Source of the DNA: Spirosoma rhododendri
Lineage (GTDB): Bacteria; Bacteroidota; Bacteroidia; Cytophagales; Spirosomataceae
Length of the DNA stretch: 64,000 nucleotides
Assembly: GCF_012849055.1 (NCBI RefSeq)
Contig: NZ_CP051677.1
Coordinates: 3,053,001-3,117,000 of the forward strand
Direction: 5' to 3'
The notes beneath the pieces were generated by a model that saw nothing but the letters and a program-made list of their open reading frames with translations, was not told the DNA's origin and searched no databases. Positions within the stretch are counted from its first letter, which is position 1; every line of letters starts with the position of its first letter. Shown piece by piece: positions 26,364-35,526 of this stretch. Both the position numbers and the translations under genes were made by a program.

Positions 26364-28853
26364 TCACCCCATCGCCGGGTCGCTGATGGTTTCCGCGCCC
26401 GTTTCGACCCGCCCGGCAAAGCGATGCCCCGTAGCATTGGTGCCGGGTCCAGATGGGCGAATCGAGAAATCATACCAGCCCCGGCTGTCGCTCAGTGGCC
26501 AGCGTATCAGCGCAGACCGGCCACCGGCCAGTGTAACCTGTTGCTTCTCGGTCCGGTACGATTCGTCGCTCAGTTCGATAAGCAGGGGCTGTGTCGGATT
26601 GGGGTTTGTCAGGCGAATCTGCAATTCAGGCGTAGCGCTTTTGGGGGCCAGCGCCACCGAGATTGTGGGCATCAGTGCCAGCGAGTTGCCCGTAAAGTCG
26701 CGGAAGAAACCGTTTGGCCCATACACACGAAACGCGTACGTACCATCGGCCGCAAGGGGTAATGAGTCGAACAGATGCGTGCCCGGCGTTAGCGCGTAGT
26801 CACGCACGGAATGGTCAGCCATATTGTAGAGCATGAACGGTGCCCCGGCGGCTCGTTTACCAAACCGTTCGTTCCCCGCCGACAGGCTGATGTCGAACGT
26901 GTTCGTTTGTTGGTTCAGCCGACCGTTGGCTGATAGTTCGTAGGGGAGGGGGCAGGCTGGGCGCGTACCGGGTTCCTGCCGGGGCAGCACACTGCCTGAC
27001 TCAGACGGTTGCCCAGCGGTGCGGATTTCGTCGGCACTGAGCGGGTGGAAATTGCTCGGTACCTGCTTGAATTTGGCCTTGTGAACGCTCTCGAAAAACG
27101 GGTCTTTCGGTACGAACGTCGGTAGGGCGATGGGTTCGCCGTTGTAAGGGCGGAAGACCGATGTCAGGTCGCCACAGACGGTGCGTCGCCAGGGGCTGAT
27201 GTTCGTTTCGCGAACGTCCTTTCCGTATTTCTTCCCGATAAAGCCTTCCAGAAATTGCAGCACCGACGTGTGGTCGAACACCTCAGAATTGACGTAGCCA
27301 CCCCGGCTCCAGGGCGATGCAATCACGAGCGGCACGCGGTAGCCCAGGCCGATAGCCCCGTCGCGGGCGTCGTGTTGGGGATTTTTTACGGTCCGGCGGT
27401 GCTCCTGCGCCGGACTGACGTGTTCGGCTTTCGTATCGAGTCCGTCGGTGGTTTTGCCGGTTTCGGGTCGGTCGGGGTGGGGCGCTACGAAGGGCGGGAT
27501 GTGGTCGAAATAACCGTCGTTTTCGTCGTAAGCCAGAATGAAAATCGTCTTCTGCCAGACCTCCGGGTTCTTCGTCAGGATGTCGATCATCTCCGACAAA
27601 TACCACGCACCGTACCAGGGCGCACCGGGATGATCGGAGAAGTTTTCCGGGGCCACCACCCATGAAACCGTCGGCAGCGTACCCGACTGCACGTCGCTGC
27701 GGAACTGATGCAGCACATCGCCCTTCGGAATCAATACCTCCCGCTGGGTGTCGCCGTCCTGATACGTGTGTTTGGTCAGGCTACGGTAGTCGGGGTCGCC
27801 AGTGTTGGTCGTGAATGCTTTCTCATGCAACGCCCGTTCCCGAGCCGATAGCTGCTCGACTGATACCGGTTTTTCGTTCGTCAGCGTCGTCAGCCACTGT
27901 TGTTTCTGCGCCAACGTACGGGTTAGTTTGCCCTGTTCAGAACTGTCTGTGGGTAACTCCGCCAGTTGTTTTTCGAGCGCGCTGATTTCGCCCGGCAACG
28001 TGTCGAGCAGGTGCAGGCGGTAGCGTTGGTAGCTGGCCGATGCCCGGACGTTGTACTGCGAAAACCATTCGAGCGGGTTGTCTGTGAAGTTGCTCAGCCA
28101 CGCATCTTCGTCACCGTTCAGGCCGCTGGGCAGGCTGATTTCGTTCTGATAGATGCGCCACGAGATGCCGTTGTCTTCGAGCCGTTCGGGAAAGGTTTTC
28201 CAGTCGGCGGGCTTGTCGTAGTCGAGGTCTTCGTTGCGGACGCGGGCCAGTGCATCGGCGTTTTCGCGCACCGTACCCGTCCAGAAAAACAAGCGGTTGG
28301 GTGTAGTACCGGTCAGCGATGAGCAGAAATTCTGGTCGCAGATGGTAAAGGCGTCGGCCAGCGCGTAATAGAACGGAATGTCGTTGCGGTCGTAGTAGCC
28401 CATCGTCAGCGGCATCTGCGCGTAGGCCGGATTGCCGGATGGTTTGGCATCGAGCCACTTGTCGTATTTGCCCCCGTTGCGCGCATCGACTTGGTTAGTC
28501 CACGAGTGCGGGAGCGAACTCATCCAGGTGGCTTTTGTGTCGCGTAGATTGAGCCGAAAGGGCGCATAGGTTTGTCCGGCCCGGTTGGTTTGCAGCCAGA
28601 CGGGTTTGTTGTCGGGCAGCGTGATGGCCCGTGGATCGTTGAAGCCTCGAACGCCCCGCAGCATACCGTAACAGTGGTCGAACGAGCGGTTTTCCTGCAT
28701 CAGCACCACCACGTGTTCAGCGTCGAGATAGGTGGTACCGGGCTTCGGTGCAATGGCTAGCGCCCGCTGAATAGATGCGGGCAGACCGTCGGTGAAGCCT
28801 GCACTACCGGCCAGCAAAGCCGCTTTCTTGAGAAAATCTCGCCTGGTGTCCAT
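26364..28853 (-). CDS. Phospholipase C, phosphocholine-specific type
   Basis: The start at 28853 gives MDTRRDFLKKAALLAG, a twin-arginine signal; the frame upstream of it is unlikely to be coding. The 829-residue protein has the phosphoesterase family order: VVVLMQENRSFDHCYGML near the N-terminus, FCSSLTGTTPNRLFFW, SWVVAPENFSDHPGAPWYG and AYDENDGYFDHIPPF. Two C-terminal beta domains of about 90 residues each (DUF756 type) follow from about residue 650. Enzymes of this type release phosphocholine from phosphatidylcholine or sphingomyelin, and some are acid phosphatases. It is the third secreted phosphoesterase in the window. Confidence 0.9.
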   Translation of the reverse strand: MDTRRDFLKKAALLAGSAGFTDGLPASIQRALAIAPKPGTTYLDAEHVVVLMQENRSFDHCYGMLRGVRGFNDPRAITLPDNKPVWLQTNRAGQTYAPFRLNLRDTKATWMSSLPHSWTNQVDARNGGKYDKWLDAKPSGNPAYAQMPLTMGYYDRNDIPFYYALADAFTICDQNFCSSLTGTTPNRLFFWTGTVRENADALARVRNEDLDYDKPADWKTFPERLEDNGISWRIYQNEISLPSGLNGDEDAWLSNFTDNPLEWFSQYNVRASASYQRYRLHLLDTLPGEISALEKQLAELPTDSSEQGKLTRTLAQKQQWLTTLTNEKPVSVEQLSARERALHEKAFTTNTGDPDYRSLTKHTYQDGDTQREVLIPKGDVLHQFRSDVQSGTLPTVSWVVAPENFSDHPGAPWYGAWYLSEMIDILTKNPEVWQKTIFILAYDENDGYFDHIPPFVAPHPDRPETGKTTDGLDTKAEHVSPAQEHRRTVKNPQHDARDGAIGLGYRVPLVIASPWSRGGYVNSEVFDHTSVLQFLEGFIGKKYGKDVRETNISPWRRTVCGDLTSVFRPYNGEPIALPTFVPKDPFFESVHKAKFKQVPSNFHPLSADEIRTAGQPSESGSVLPRQEPGTRPACPLPYELSANGRLNQQTNTFDISLSAGNERFGKRAAGAPFMLYNMADHSVRDYALTPGTHLFDSLPLAADGTYAFRVYGPNGFFRDFTGNSLALMPTISVALAPKSATPELQIRLTNPNPTQPLLIELSDESYRTEKQQVTLAGGRSALIRWPLSDSRGWYDFSIRPSGPGTNATGHRFAGRVETGAETISDPAMG

Positions 28854-29069
28854 GAATAAACTGGTCTGTACGACAACGAAAATACAACCTTCCCTGTCAC
28901 GAAATCGTGCCGCCCGGTCAGACTTAACGATTTGGTAACGACGGCTTATAGCAACATAAACACAGCCTGCGAGCGCGAATCTGCCGATAACAGTTTGGTC
29001 GTAAGCGTCCGACGCAAGGGCCATCCTGCGTATCTTCGAAACTGCATTTACTAAACTCAACTTCTATCA

Positions 29070-30209
29070 ATGATTCGCTTTACACCGCTTGTTTGCAGTC
29101 TGCTCATCGCGTTTTCGTGTCTGTTTTATCGGGTTGCGTCCGGGCAGTCGCCTGTCATGATTGGCTACGTCACGGGCGACGGCTGGACGAAACAGCAGAT
29201 TCAGGCTCGCAAACTGACGCATATCAATTACGCCTTCGCTGTCCCCGATTCGACGGGTGGGCTGGAGCCGATGAAGCCGAAAGACGAAGCGAACATGGCT
29301 GCGCTGACCAGCCTGCGGTCGGTTAATAAAGACCTGAAAATCCTGATTTCGATTGGCGGCTGGGGTGGTTGTAAATACTTCTCCGACGCAGCCCTGGACG
29401 ATGCGTCCCGGAAGAAATTTGCTGATGTCGCGGTGGCTTTACTGAAGAAAAATAAGCTCGACGGCGTCGACATCGACTGGGAATACCCGGCGCAGATCGG
29501 GGCAGGTAATATCTTCCGGCCCGAAGACAAGCAGAACTATACGCTGTTTCTGAAAGCCCTGCGCGACCGGCTGGACGAGGAAGGTAAGCGCGACGGGCGG
29601 ACGGGCAAAAACCACTACCTGCTCACGTCGGCAACCGGGGGCGACACGGCTTTCGTGAACCATACCGAGCTGGCCGACGCGCAGAAATACCTCGACTACC
29701 TGAACATTATGACCTACGATCTGTACCACGGCAACGACAAGCAGACCGGGCATCACAGTCCGCTCTATCAGTCGGACCCGGCACCGCACGCGCGGACGGG
29801 CAGCGTCACGGCGGTTGAGGGGCACATCCGGGCGGGCGTTCCGGCCAATAAGATCGTGCTGGGCGTACCGTTCTACGGCCGTGGCTGGACCGACGTGAAG
29901 CCGGAAAACAAGGGCCTGTATCAACCCGCTCCCGGCAAGCATTATTTCATCAGCTACGATGAACTGATGGCCAAGTACATCAATAAAAACGGCTTCACCC
30001 GATATTGGGACGACACCGCCAAGTCGCCCTACCTCTGGAATCCGACCCAGCGCATGTTTATCTCTTATGCCGATCCCGAATCGCTAAAAAATCGGGTCGA
30101 CTACGTGAAGTCGAAAGGCCTGGCTGGTATCATGTTCTGGGAATATACTTACGACCTCAAGCAAAGGGACGTACTGCTAGATGCCATGACCGATCGATTC
30201 ACAAAATAA
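29070..30209 (+). CDS. GH18 chitinase-like glycoside hydrolase
   Basis: A 379-residue secreted enzyme with a signal peptide ending in ASGQ. The GH18 barrel shows LKILISIGGWGG on strand 3 and the catalytic DGVDIDWEYP on strand 4, with the proton donor Glu near residue 137. The MTYDLYHG and FWEYTYDLKQRDVL motifs near the C-terminus complete the active site. It should cut chitin or a related N-acetylglucosamine polymer. There is no carbohydrate-binding module and no T9SS C-terminal signal. It is transcribed divergently from the phospholipase gene across about 215 bases. Confidence 0.92.
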   Translation: MIRFTPLVCSLLIAFSCLFYRVASGQSPVMIGYVTGDGWTKQQIQARKLTHINYAFAVPDSTGGLEPMKPKDEANMAALTSLRSVNKDLKILISIGGWGGCKYFSDAALDDASRKKFADVAVALLKKNKLDGVDIDWEYPAQIGAGNIFRPEDKQNYTLFLKALRDRLDEEGKRDGRTGKNHYLLTSATGGDTAFVNHTELADAQKYLDYLNIMTYDLYHGNDKQTGHHSPLYQSDPAPHARTGSVTAVEGHIRAGVPANKIVLGVPFYGRGWTDVKPENKGLYQPAPGKHYFISYDELMAKYINKNGFTRYWDDTAKSPYLWNPTQRMFISYADPESLKNRVDYVKSKGLAGIMFWEYTYDLKQRDVLLDAMTDRFTK

Positions 30210-30221
30210 TCGTCGGTTGAT

Positions 30222-30264
30222 ACTGGATTTAGCCTAACGAAGGGATGGTTGGGCTAAATCCAGT
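30222..30264 (+). terminator. Hairpin after the chitinase gene
   Basis: Perfect 13-bp stem ACTGGATTTAGCC/GGCTAAATCCAGT with a 17-base loop, 12 bases after the stop. No long T run follows, so it may work as a processing or weak termination site. Confidence 0.55.
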
Positions 30265-30311
30265 TAAGATAGTAGCAGTTCCAGTAAAGAAAGGAGACAT
30301 AGCCGGGTGGG

Positions 30312-30319
30312 TAAATTTG
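30312..30319 (+). promoter_or_regulatory. Candidate -7 box of the GH127 gene
   Basis: TAAATTTG matches TAnnTTTG exactly and lies 42 bases before the ATG at 30362. A clear -33 TTG at the proper distance is missing. Confidence 0.4.
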
Positions 30320-30361
30320 TACTTTCGTAGACTCCTCCTACGAACAGAACGGACCCGCCCC

Positions 30362-32841
30362 ATGCTTACAAAACTGTCTCATCTGCTGCGCGATACTGCG
30401 TTTGTGCTACTCTGTGTTGCGTCGATACATACAGGCTTTGCGCAGACTGGTACTGCAAAAAGTAAACCGACGCCTGTCAAAGGTGATTACCCCATTCAGC
30501 CGGTGCCGTTTACAGCGGTGAAAGTCACTGATCAGTTCTGGGCACCGCGTATCCGGCGTAACCACGACGTTACGATTCCGATTGCGCTGCAACAATGCTA
30601 CAGCACCGGCCGGGTCGACAATTTTCTAGTGGCGGGGCATCTGAAGCAGGGTACTAAATTCTGCACGGAATACCCGTTCGACGACACCGACATTTACAAG
30701 ATTATCGAGGGCGCGAGCTATTCGATTCAAACCTTCCCCGATAAAAAGCTCGAAGCCCGCGTCGATTCGCTGATTACCTACGTGGCCGCTGCGCAGGAGC
30801 CTGACGGTTACCTCTACACCGCCCGCACCATCGACCCGGCGAACCCGCACCCGTGGTCGGGGTTGAAACGCTGGGAGAAAGAGTCGGACCTAAGCCATGA
30901 ACTCTATAACAGTGGTCACCTCTTTGAAGCGGCTGCTGCTCACTACCTGGCGACGGGCAAAAAGACGCTGCTGAACGTCGCGACGAAAAACGCGGATTTG
31001 CTGGTGAAGGATTTCGGTCCCGGCAAGCTGCATTACTCACCCGGTCATCAGATCGTGGAAATGGGGCTGGTGAAGCTCTACCGTGTGACGGGTAAGAAGG
31101 CCTACCTCGACCTCGCCAAATTCCTGCTCGACGTGCGCGGCACCGGCAAAGAATACAGTCAGGATCACAAACTCGTCACGCAACAGACAACCGCCGTGGG
31201 CCACGCCGTCCGTGCGACCTATATGTATTCAGGCATGGCCGATGTCGCTGCCATCACTGGCGACAAAGCCTACGTCAACGCCATCGACAGAATCTGGCAC
31301 GATGTAGTCGACAGCAAATACTACCTGACGGGGGTATCGGCGCTGAGGGCGGGCACGAAGGCTTTGGCGACGACTACAACCTGCCCAACATGAGCGCGTA
31401 CAACGAGACCTGCGCGGCTATCGGCGAGATCTATTGGAATCAGCGCCTGTTTCTGTTGCATGGCGACGCCAAATTCTACGACGTACTCGAACGGACGTTA
31501 TACAACGGGATGCTGTCGGGCGTTTCGCTGAGTGGAGACCGCTTTTTCTACCCCAATCCCCTTGAATCGCGTGGTCAACACACGCGGGCGGCCTGGTTCG
31601 GCTGTGCCTGCTGCCCCAGCAATGTCTGCCGGTTTATTCCGTCGATGCCGGGCTACGTCTACGCACAGCGCGGCAACCGGCTCTACGCCAATCTGTTCGT
31701 CAACAGCACGGCCAACGTTTCGCTCGATGGCAAGGCGGTAACGGTGATGCAGGAAACACGCTATCCGTGGGATGGTGACGTTGCTTTCACACTGAATCCC
31801 GCCAAAGCGGGCGCGTTTGAGCTGGCGATTCGCGTGCCGGGCTGGGCGCAGAACCAACCCGTGCCGGGTGATCTGTACCGCTTTGCCAGTCAGCAGGAGA
31901 GCCCTGTCGTGCTGACGATTAACGGGAAGAAAGCCGATTACAAACTGGAAAACGGCTATGCCATTCTGAATCAGTCGTGGAAAAAGGGTGACGTGGTGCG
32001 GCTGTCGCTGCCGATGGACGTTCGGCGGGTGGTGGCGAACGAAAAGATAAAAGCTGATCAGCACAAGGTCGCGCTGGAACGCGGTCCGATTGTCTACTGC
32101 GCCGAGTGGCCCGATTCACCCGACGGTCACGTGCTCGACATGATCCTGCCCAACACGGCCCAACTGACGGCTTCGTATAAGTCGGGTAAGTTGGGCGGTG
32201 TCGAAGAGATCACCGCTAACGTGCAGAAAGTCCGGCGCGATGCGAACAATCAGCTGGCGTTTAGCCCGGCTCAACTGACAGCCATTCCGTACTACGCCTG
32301 GGCAAACCGGGGCAACGGCGAGATGAGTGTGTGGCTGGCTACGCAACCCACGGTTGCCCGCGTCACACCCGCCCCAACCATAGCGTCGACCAGTAAGCTG
32401 TCGGCTTCGACACCCAGCAAGACGCTGATGGCGCTGAACGACCGGGAGACGCCAAAGAACTCCAACGACCACGACAACATTTACTACCATTGGTGGCCCA
32501 AGAAAGATACGCTTCAGTGGGTACAGTATACCTTCGCTAAGCCCACGACGGTTTCGTCGTCAAGCGTCTACTGGTTCGATGATAGTCCATGGGGCGGGTG
32601 CCGCATCCCGGCTGGCTGGAAACTGCTGTACAAAACCGCATCTGGTAACTGGCAGCCCGTCGTAGCCAAGACGCCCTATGCCGTCACGAAGGATCAGTTT
32701 GATACCGTCAGCTTTGAACCTGTCGAAACCGACGCGCTGCGCATGGAAATTCAATTGCCGAAAGAAGCCTCTGCTGGCATTATCGAGTGGAGTGTTGACT
32801 CAAAGAGCGAATCGGGACGCCGAACCGGAGCGAAAGAGTGA
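30362..32841 (+). pseudogene. GH127 beta-L-arabinofuranosidase, broken by a one-base frameshift
   Basis: Two frames, 30362-31393 and 31390-32841, make one protein of about 826 residues. The start at 30362 gives a signal peptide (MLTKLSHLLRDTAFVLL, ending GFAQ). The break is at the GGGG run 31330-31333: one more G would restore YLTGGIGAEGGHEGFGDDYN, after which the frame continues PNMSAYNETC. GH127 active-site elements are in the second part: E and C of YNETCAA and the zinc cysteines of WFGCACCPSNV. A C-terminal jelly-roll domain (VYWFDDSPWGGCRIPAGW) resembles F5/8-type modules. Restored, it would remove beta-L-arabinofuranose from plant glycans. It is followed by a second family member. Confidence 0.87.
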
Positions 32842-32851
32842 AACCAGAGAT

Positions 32852-32941
32852 ACCCCCCGTCCCCCTGAAGGGGGTGAGGACGTCGCTTGAATCTTCTCGG
32901 TATAAGTCGATGTCCTCACCCCCTTCAGGGGGACGGGGGGT
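32852..32941. repeat. C/G-rich inverted repeat between the two GH127 genes (A3)
   Basis: Arms 32852-32880 (ACCCCCCGTCCCCCTG...) and 32913-32941 are exact complements over 29 bases with a 32-base loop. It has the same build as the repeats at 13379 and 26274 but carries GTCCCCC in place of AGCCCCC. It fills nearly all of the gap between the two glycosidase genes. Confidence 0.87.
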
Positions 32942-32959
32942 GACCATATCCCCCGTACC

Positions 32960-35326
32960 ATGAAATTGCCCTCAAAACTCCCGTTGCTCGTTGCAACCAT
33001 CACTCTTTCACTCTTTCATTCTTTCGCTCTTTGTCAAACCTACCTCCCTGAGCAGAACGATACCCGCGTGAAGGTGAAGACCGCCGTGCCGGTGCGGGCG
33101 TATTCGTTCGCGCCGGGCGACGTTAAACTGCTCGACAGCCCATTCAAAACGGCGCAGGAAGCTGACACGCGCTTTCTGCTTGGCCTTAAGCCCGACCGGC
33201 TGCTGGCGCAGTTTCGGACGCATGCGGGGCTGAAACCGAAGGGCGAAATATACGGCGGATGGGAGTCATCGGGGCTGGCCGGGCATTCGCTGGGGCACTA
33301 CCTGTCGGCGATGGCGCTGCACTACGCGGCTACCAACGACCCTGAGTTTAAAAAACGGGTCGACTACGTGGTAGATGAACTGGCCGAGTGTCAGCGGGCG
33401 CGGAAAACGGGTTATGTCGGGGCTATTCCGAAGGAAGACACCGTGTTTACAGAAGTGTCGAACGGCGTTATCCGGTCGCGGGGCTTCGACCTGAACGGTG
33501 CATGGTCGCCCTGGTACACGGTCCACAAAGTCATGGCTGGCCTGCTCGATGCGTATCTGTATGCCGGAAATACGAAAGCCCTGACGGTTGAAACGGGCAT
33601 GGCCGACTGGACCGGCGACATCCTGAAAAACCTGTCCGACGAGAAGATTCAGCAGATGCTGCTCTGCGAATACGGCGGTATGAACGACGTGCTGGTGAAC
33701 ACCTACGCCCTGACCGGTACCAAAAAATACCTCGATCTGTCGTATAAATTTCACGACCGGCGCGTACTCGATTCACTGGCCCACCAACGCGACATTCTGC
33801 CCGGTCGGCATTCGAACACGCAGATTCCCAAGCTGATTGGTACGATCCGGCGGTACGAACTTACCGGTAGTCAGCCCGATTTTGCGATGTCGGATTTCTT
33901 CTGGAACACGGTCGTCAACCACCATACCTACGCGCCCGGCGGCAACAGCAACTACGAGTACCTGAGCACGCCCGATCAGCTCAACGACAAGCTGACCGAC
34001 AATACGATGGAGACCTGCAACACGCACAACATGCTGAAACTGACCCGGCATCTGTTCGCGCTGCACCCCACTGCTTCGTACATGGATTTCTACGAACGGG
34101 CGTTGTACAACCACATTCTGGCGTCGCAGAACCATCAGGATGGTATGGTTTGCTACTTCGTGCCGCTTAGGATGGGTACGCGGAAACACTTCAGCAACGA
34201 AGAGGAAGATTTCACCTGCTGTGTCGGGACGGGCATGGAAAACCACGTCAAATACGGCGAAAGCATCTATTTCAAAGGTGCTGATGGTAGCCTGTTCGTC
34301 AACCTGTTTATCCCGTCGGAACTGAACTGGAAAGACAAAGGGCTGCACCTGACGATGAACGCCAACCTGCCCAGCAGTGCTAACGTTTCCATGACTGTGC
34401 GGGCCGACAAAGCCGTTGCGCTGCCGATTCGCATCCGCAAACCGGCTTGGCTCGGTGGCGACATGGTCGTGCGGGTGAATGGGAAAGCCGTGTCGCAGAC
34501 TATGCAGGACGGCTACGTGGTCGTGTCCCGGAAATGGAAAACCGGCGATAAAATCGAACTAACGTTACCCGCTAACCTGCGTTATTTGGCCATGCCCGAC
34601 AATCCGGCCCGGCAGGCGTTTTTCTACGGTCCCGTATTGCTGGCTGGCGATCTGGGCGCTACTGAACCCGACCCTACGCAGGGCGTTCCCGTCTTCGTAA
34701 CCAGCACGGCCGACCCCAACACCTGGCTCAAAGCGACCAACAAACCGCTGGAGTTTCGCACGAGCAGCACCGGTGGGCAATCGGCGGTGACGCTCCGCCC
34801 GTTCTACGAACTGCAAAAGAATTTCTACACCGTTTACTGGGACGTATTCACCCCCGACGGCTGGCAGAAGCAGCAGGTCGTGTACGAGCAGAAACGTCGC
34901 GAAGCCGCCGACCTCGAGCGCCGGACCGTCGACCTGCTGCGACTGGGCGAGATGCAACCCGAACGCGATCACAACCTAATCGGTGACAAGCTGGAAACCG
35001 GCGAAGACCACACCCGCAAATTCCGCGTCGCCAACGCAGGGAATGCGATGACTTTCACGATGAAAACCGACCCCGACAAGCAGAATATCCTGATCGGTAC
35101 CTACTGGGGCATGGACAACCGGGGCCGCCTGTTCGATGTAGCCGTGGATGGTAACGTGATTGCCAGCGAAGACCTCAACAAGTACAAGGAAAGCCGCTTC
35201 TACGACATCCCGTACAAGCTTCCCATCGAACTCACGAAAGGCAAAACGTCGGTAACGATCAAGCTACAGGCCAAACCCAACAACGCGGCCGGACCCGTCT
35301 ACGGCGTTCGAATGGTACGGGAGTAG
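32960..35326 (+). CDS. GH127/GH146-type beta-L-arabinofuranosidase
   Basis: A 788-residue secreted protein with signal peptide MKLPSKLPLLVATITLSLFH (ending ALCQ). The DUF1680 catalytic barrel shows YGGWESSGLAGHSLGHYLSA, METCNTHNMLKL with the acid/base Glu and first Cys, and FTCCVGTGMENH near residue 420 with the zinc-thiolate cysteine pair. A beta domain follows and then a C-terminal domain starting near HNLIGDKLETGEDHTRKF, found in the longer GH146-like branch. It should remove L-arabinofuranosyl groups. The low similarity to the preceding GH127 gene suggests complementary linkages rather than a recent duplication. Confidence 0.88.
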   Translation: MKLPSKLPLLVATITLSLFHSFALCQTYLPEQNDTRVKVKTAVPVRAYSFAPGDVKLLDSPFKTAQEADTRFLLGLKPDRLLAQFRTHAGLKPKGEIYGGWESSGLAGHSLGHYLSAMALHYAATNDPEFKKRVDYVVDELAECQRARKTGYVGAIPKEDTVFTEVSNGVIRSRGFDLNGAWSPWYTVHKVMAGLLDAYLYAGNTKALTVETGMADWTGDILKNLSDEKIQQMLLCEYGGMNDVLVNTYALTGTKKYLDLSYKFHDRRVLDSLAHQRDILPGRHSNTQIPKLIGTIRRYELTGSQPDFAMSDFFWNTVVNHHTYAPGGNSNYEYLSTPDQLNDKLTDNTMETCNTHNMLKLTRHLFALHPTASYMDFYERALYNHILASQNHQDGMVCYFVPLRMGTRKHFSNEEEDFTCCVGTGMENHVKYGESIYFKGADGSLFVNLFIPSELNWKDKGLHLTMNANLPSSANVSMTVRADKAVALPIRIRKPAWLGGDMVVRVNGKAVSQTMQDGYVVVSRKWKTGDKIELTLPANLRYLAMPDNPARQAFFYGPVLLAGDLGATEPDPTQGVPVFVTSTADPNTWLKATNKPLEFRTSSTGGQSAVTLRPFYELQKNFYTVYWDVFTPDGWQKQQVVYEQKRREAADLERRTVDLLRLGEMQPERDHNLIGDKLETGEDHTRKFRVANAGNAMTFTMKTDPDKQNILIGTYWGMDNRGRLFDVAVDGNVIASEDLNKYKESRFYDIPYKLPIELTKGKTSVTIKLQAKPNNAAGPVYGVRMVRE

Positions 35327-35352
35327 ACTCGGTAAGTGAGTAATTAATCAGT

Positions 35353-35386
35353 AAACGCCCGGTGATTTCACTGGGCGTTTGCTGTT
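35353..35386 (+). terminator. Rho-independent terminator after the second GH127 gene
   Basis: Stem AAACGCCCGGTG/CACTGGGCGTTT (12 bp with one G-U pair), loop ATTT, followed by GCTGTTTTAT. Confidence 0.75.
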
Positions 35387-35526
35387 TTATGATGAATCTG
35401 TCAGATCGATTCAGCGCTAAACCTATTCCCTGCCCATATTTGTTCTCCTATTAACGAGATCATAGAGAGCCTCGATCTGCCAGCCGACGAGCTGAATCGC
35501 TCTTTCACTCATACGCTCTTTATTTC

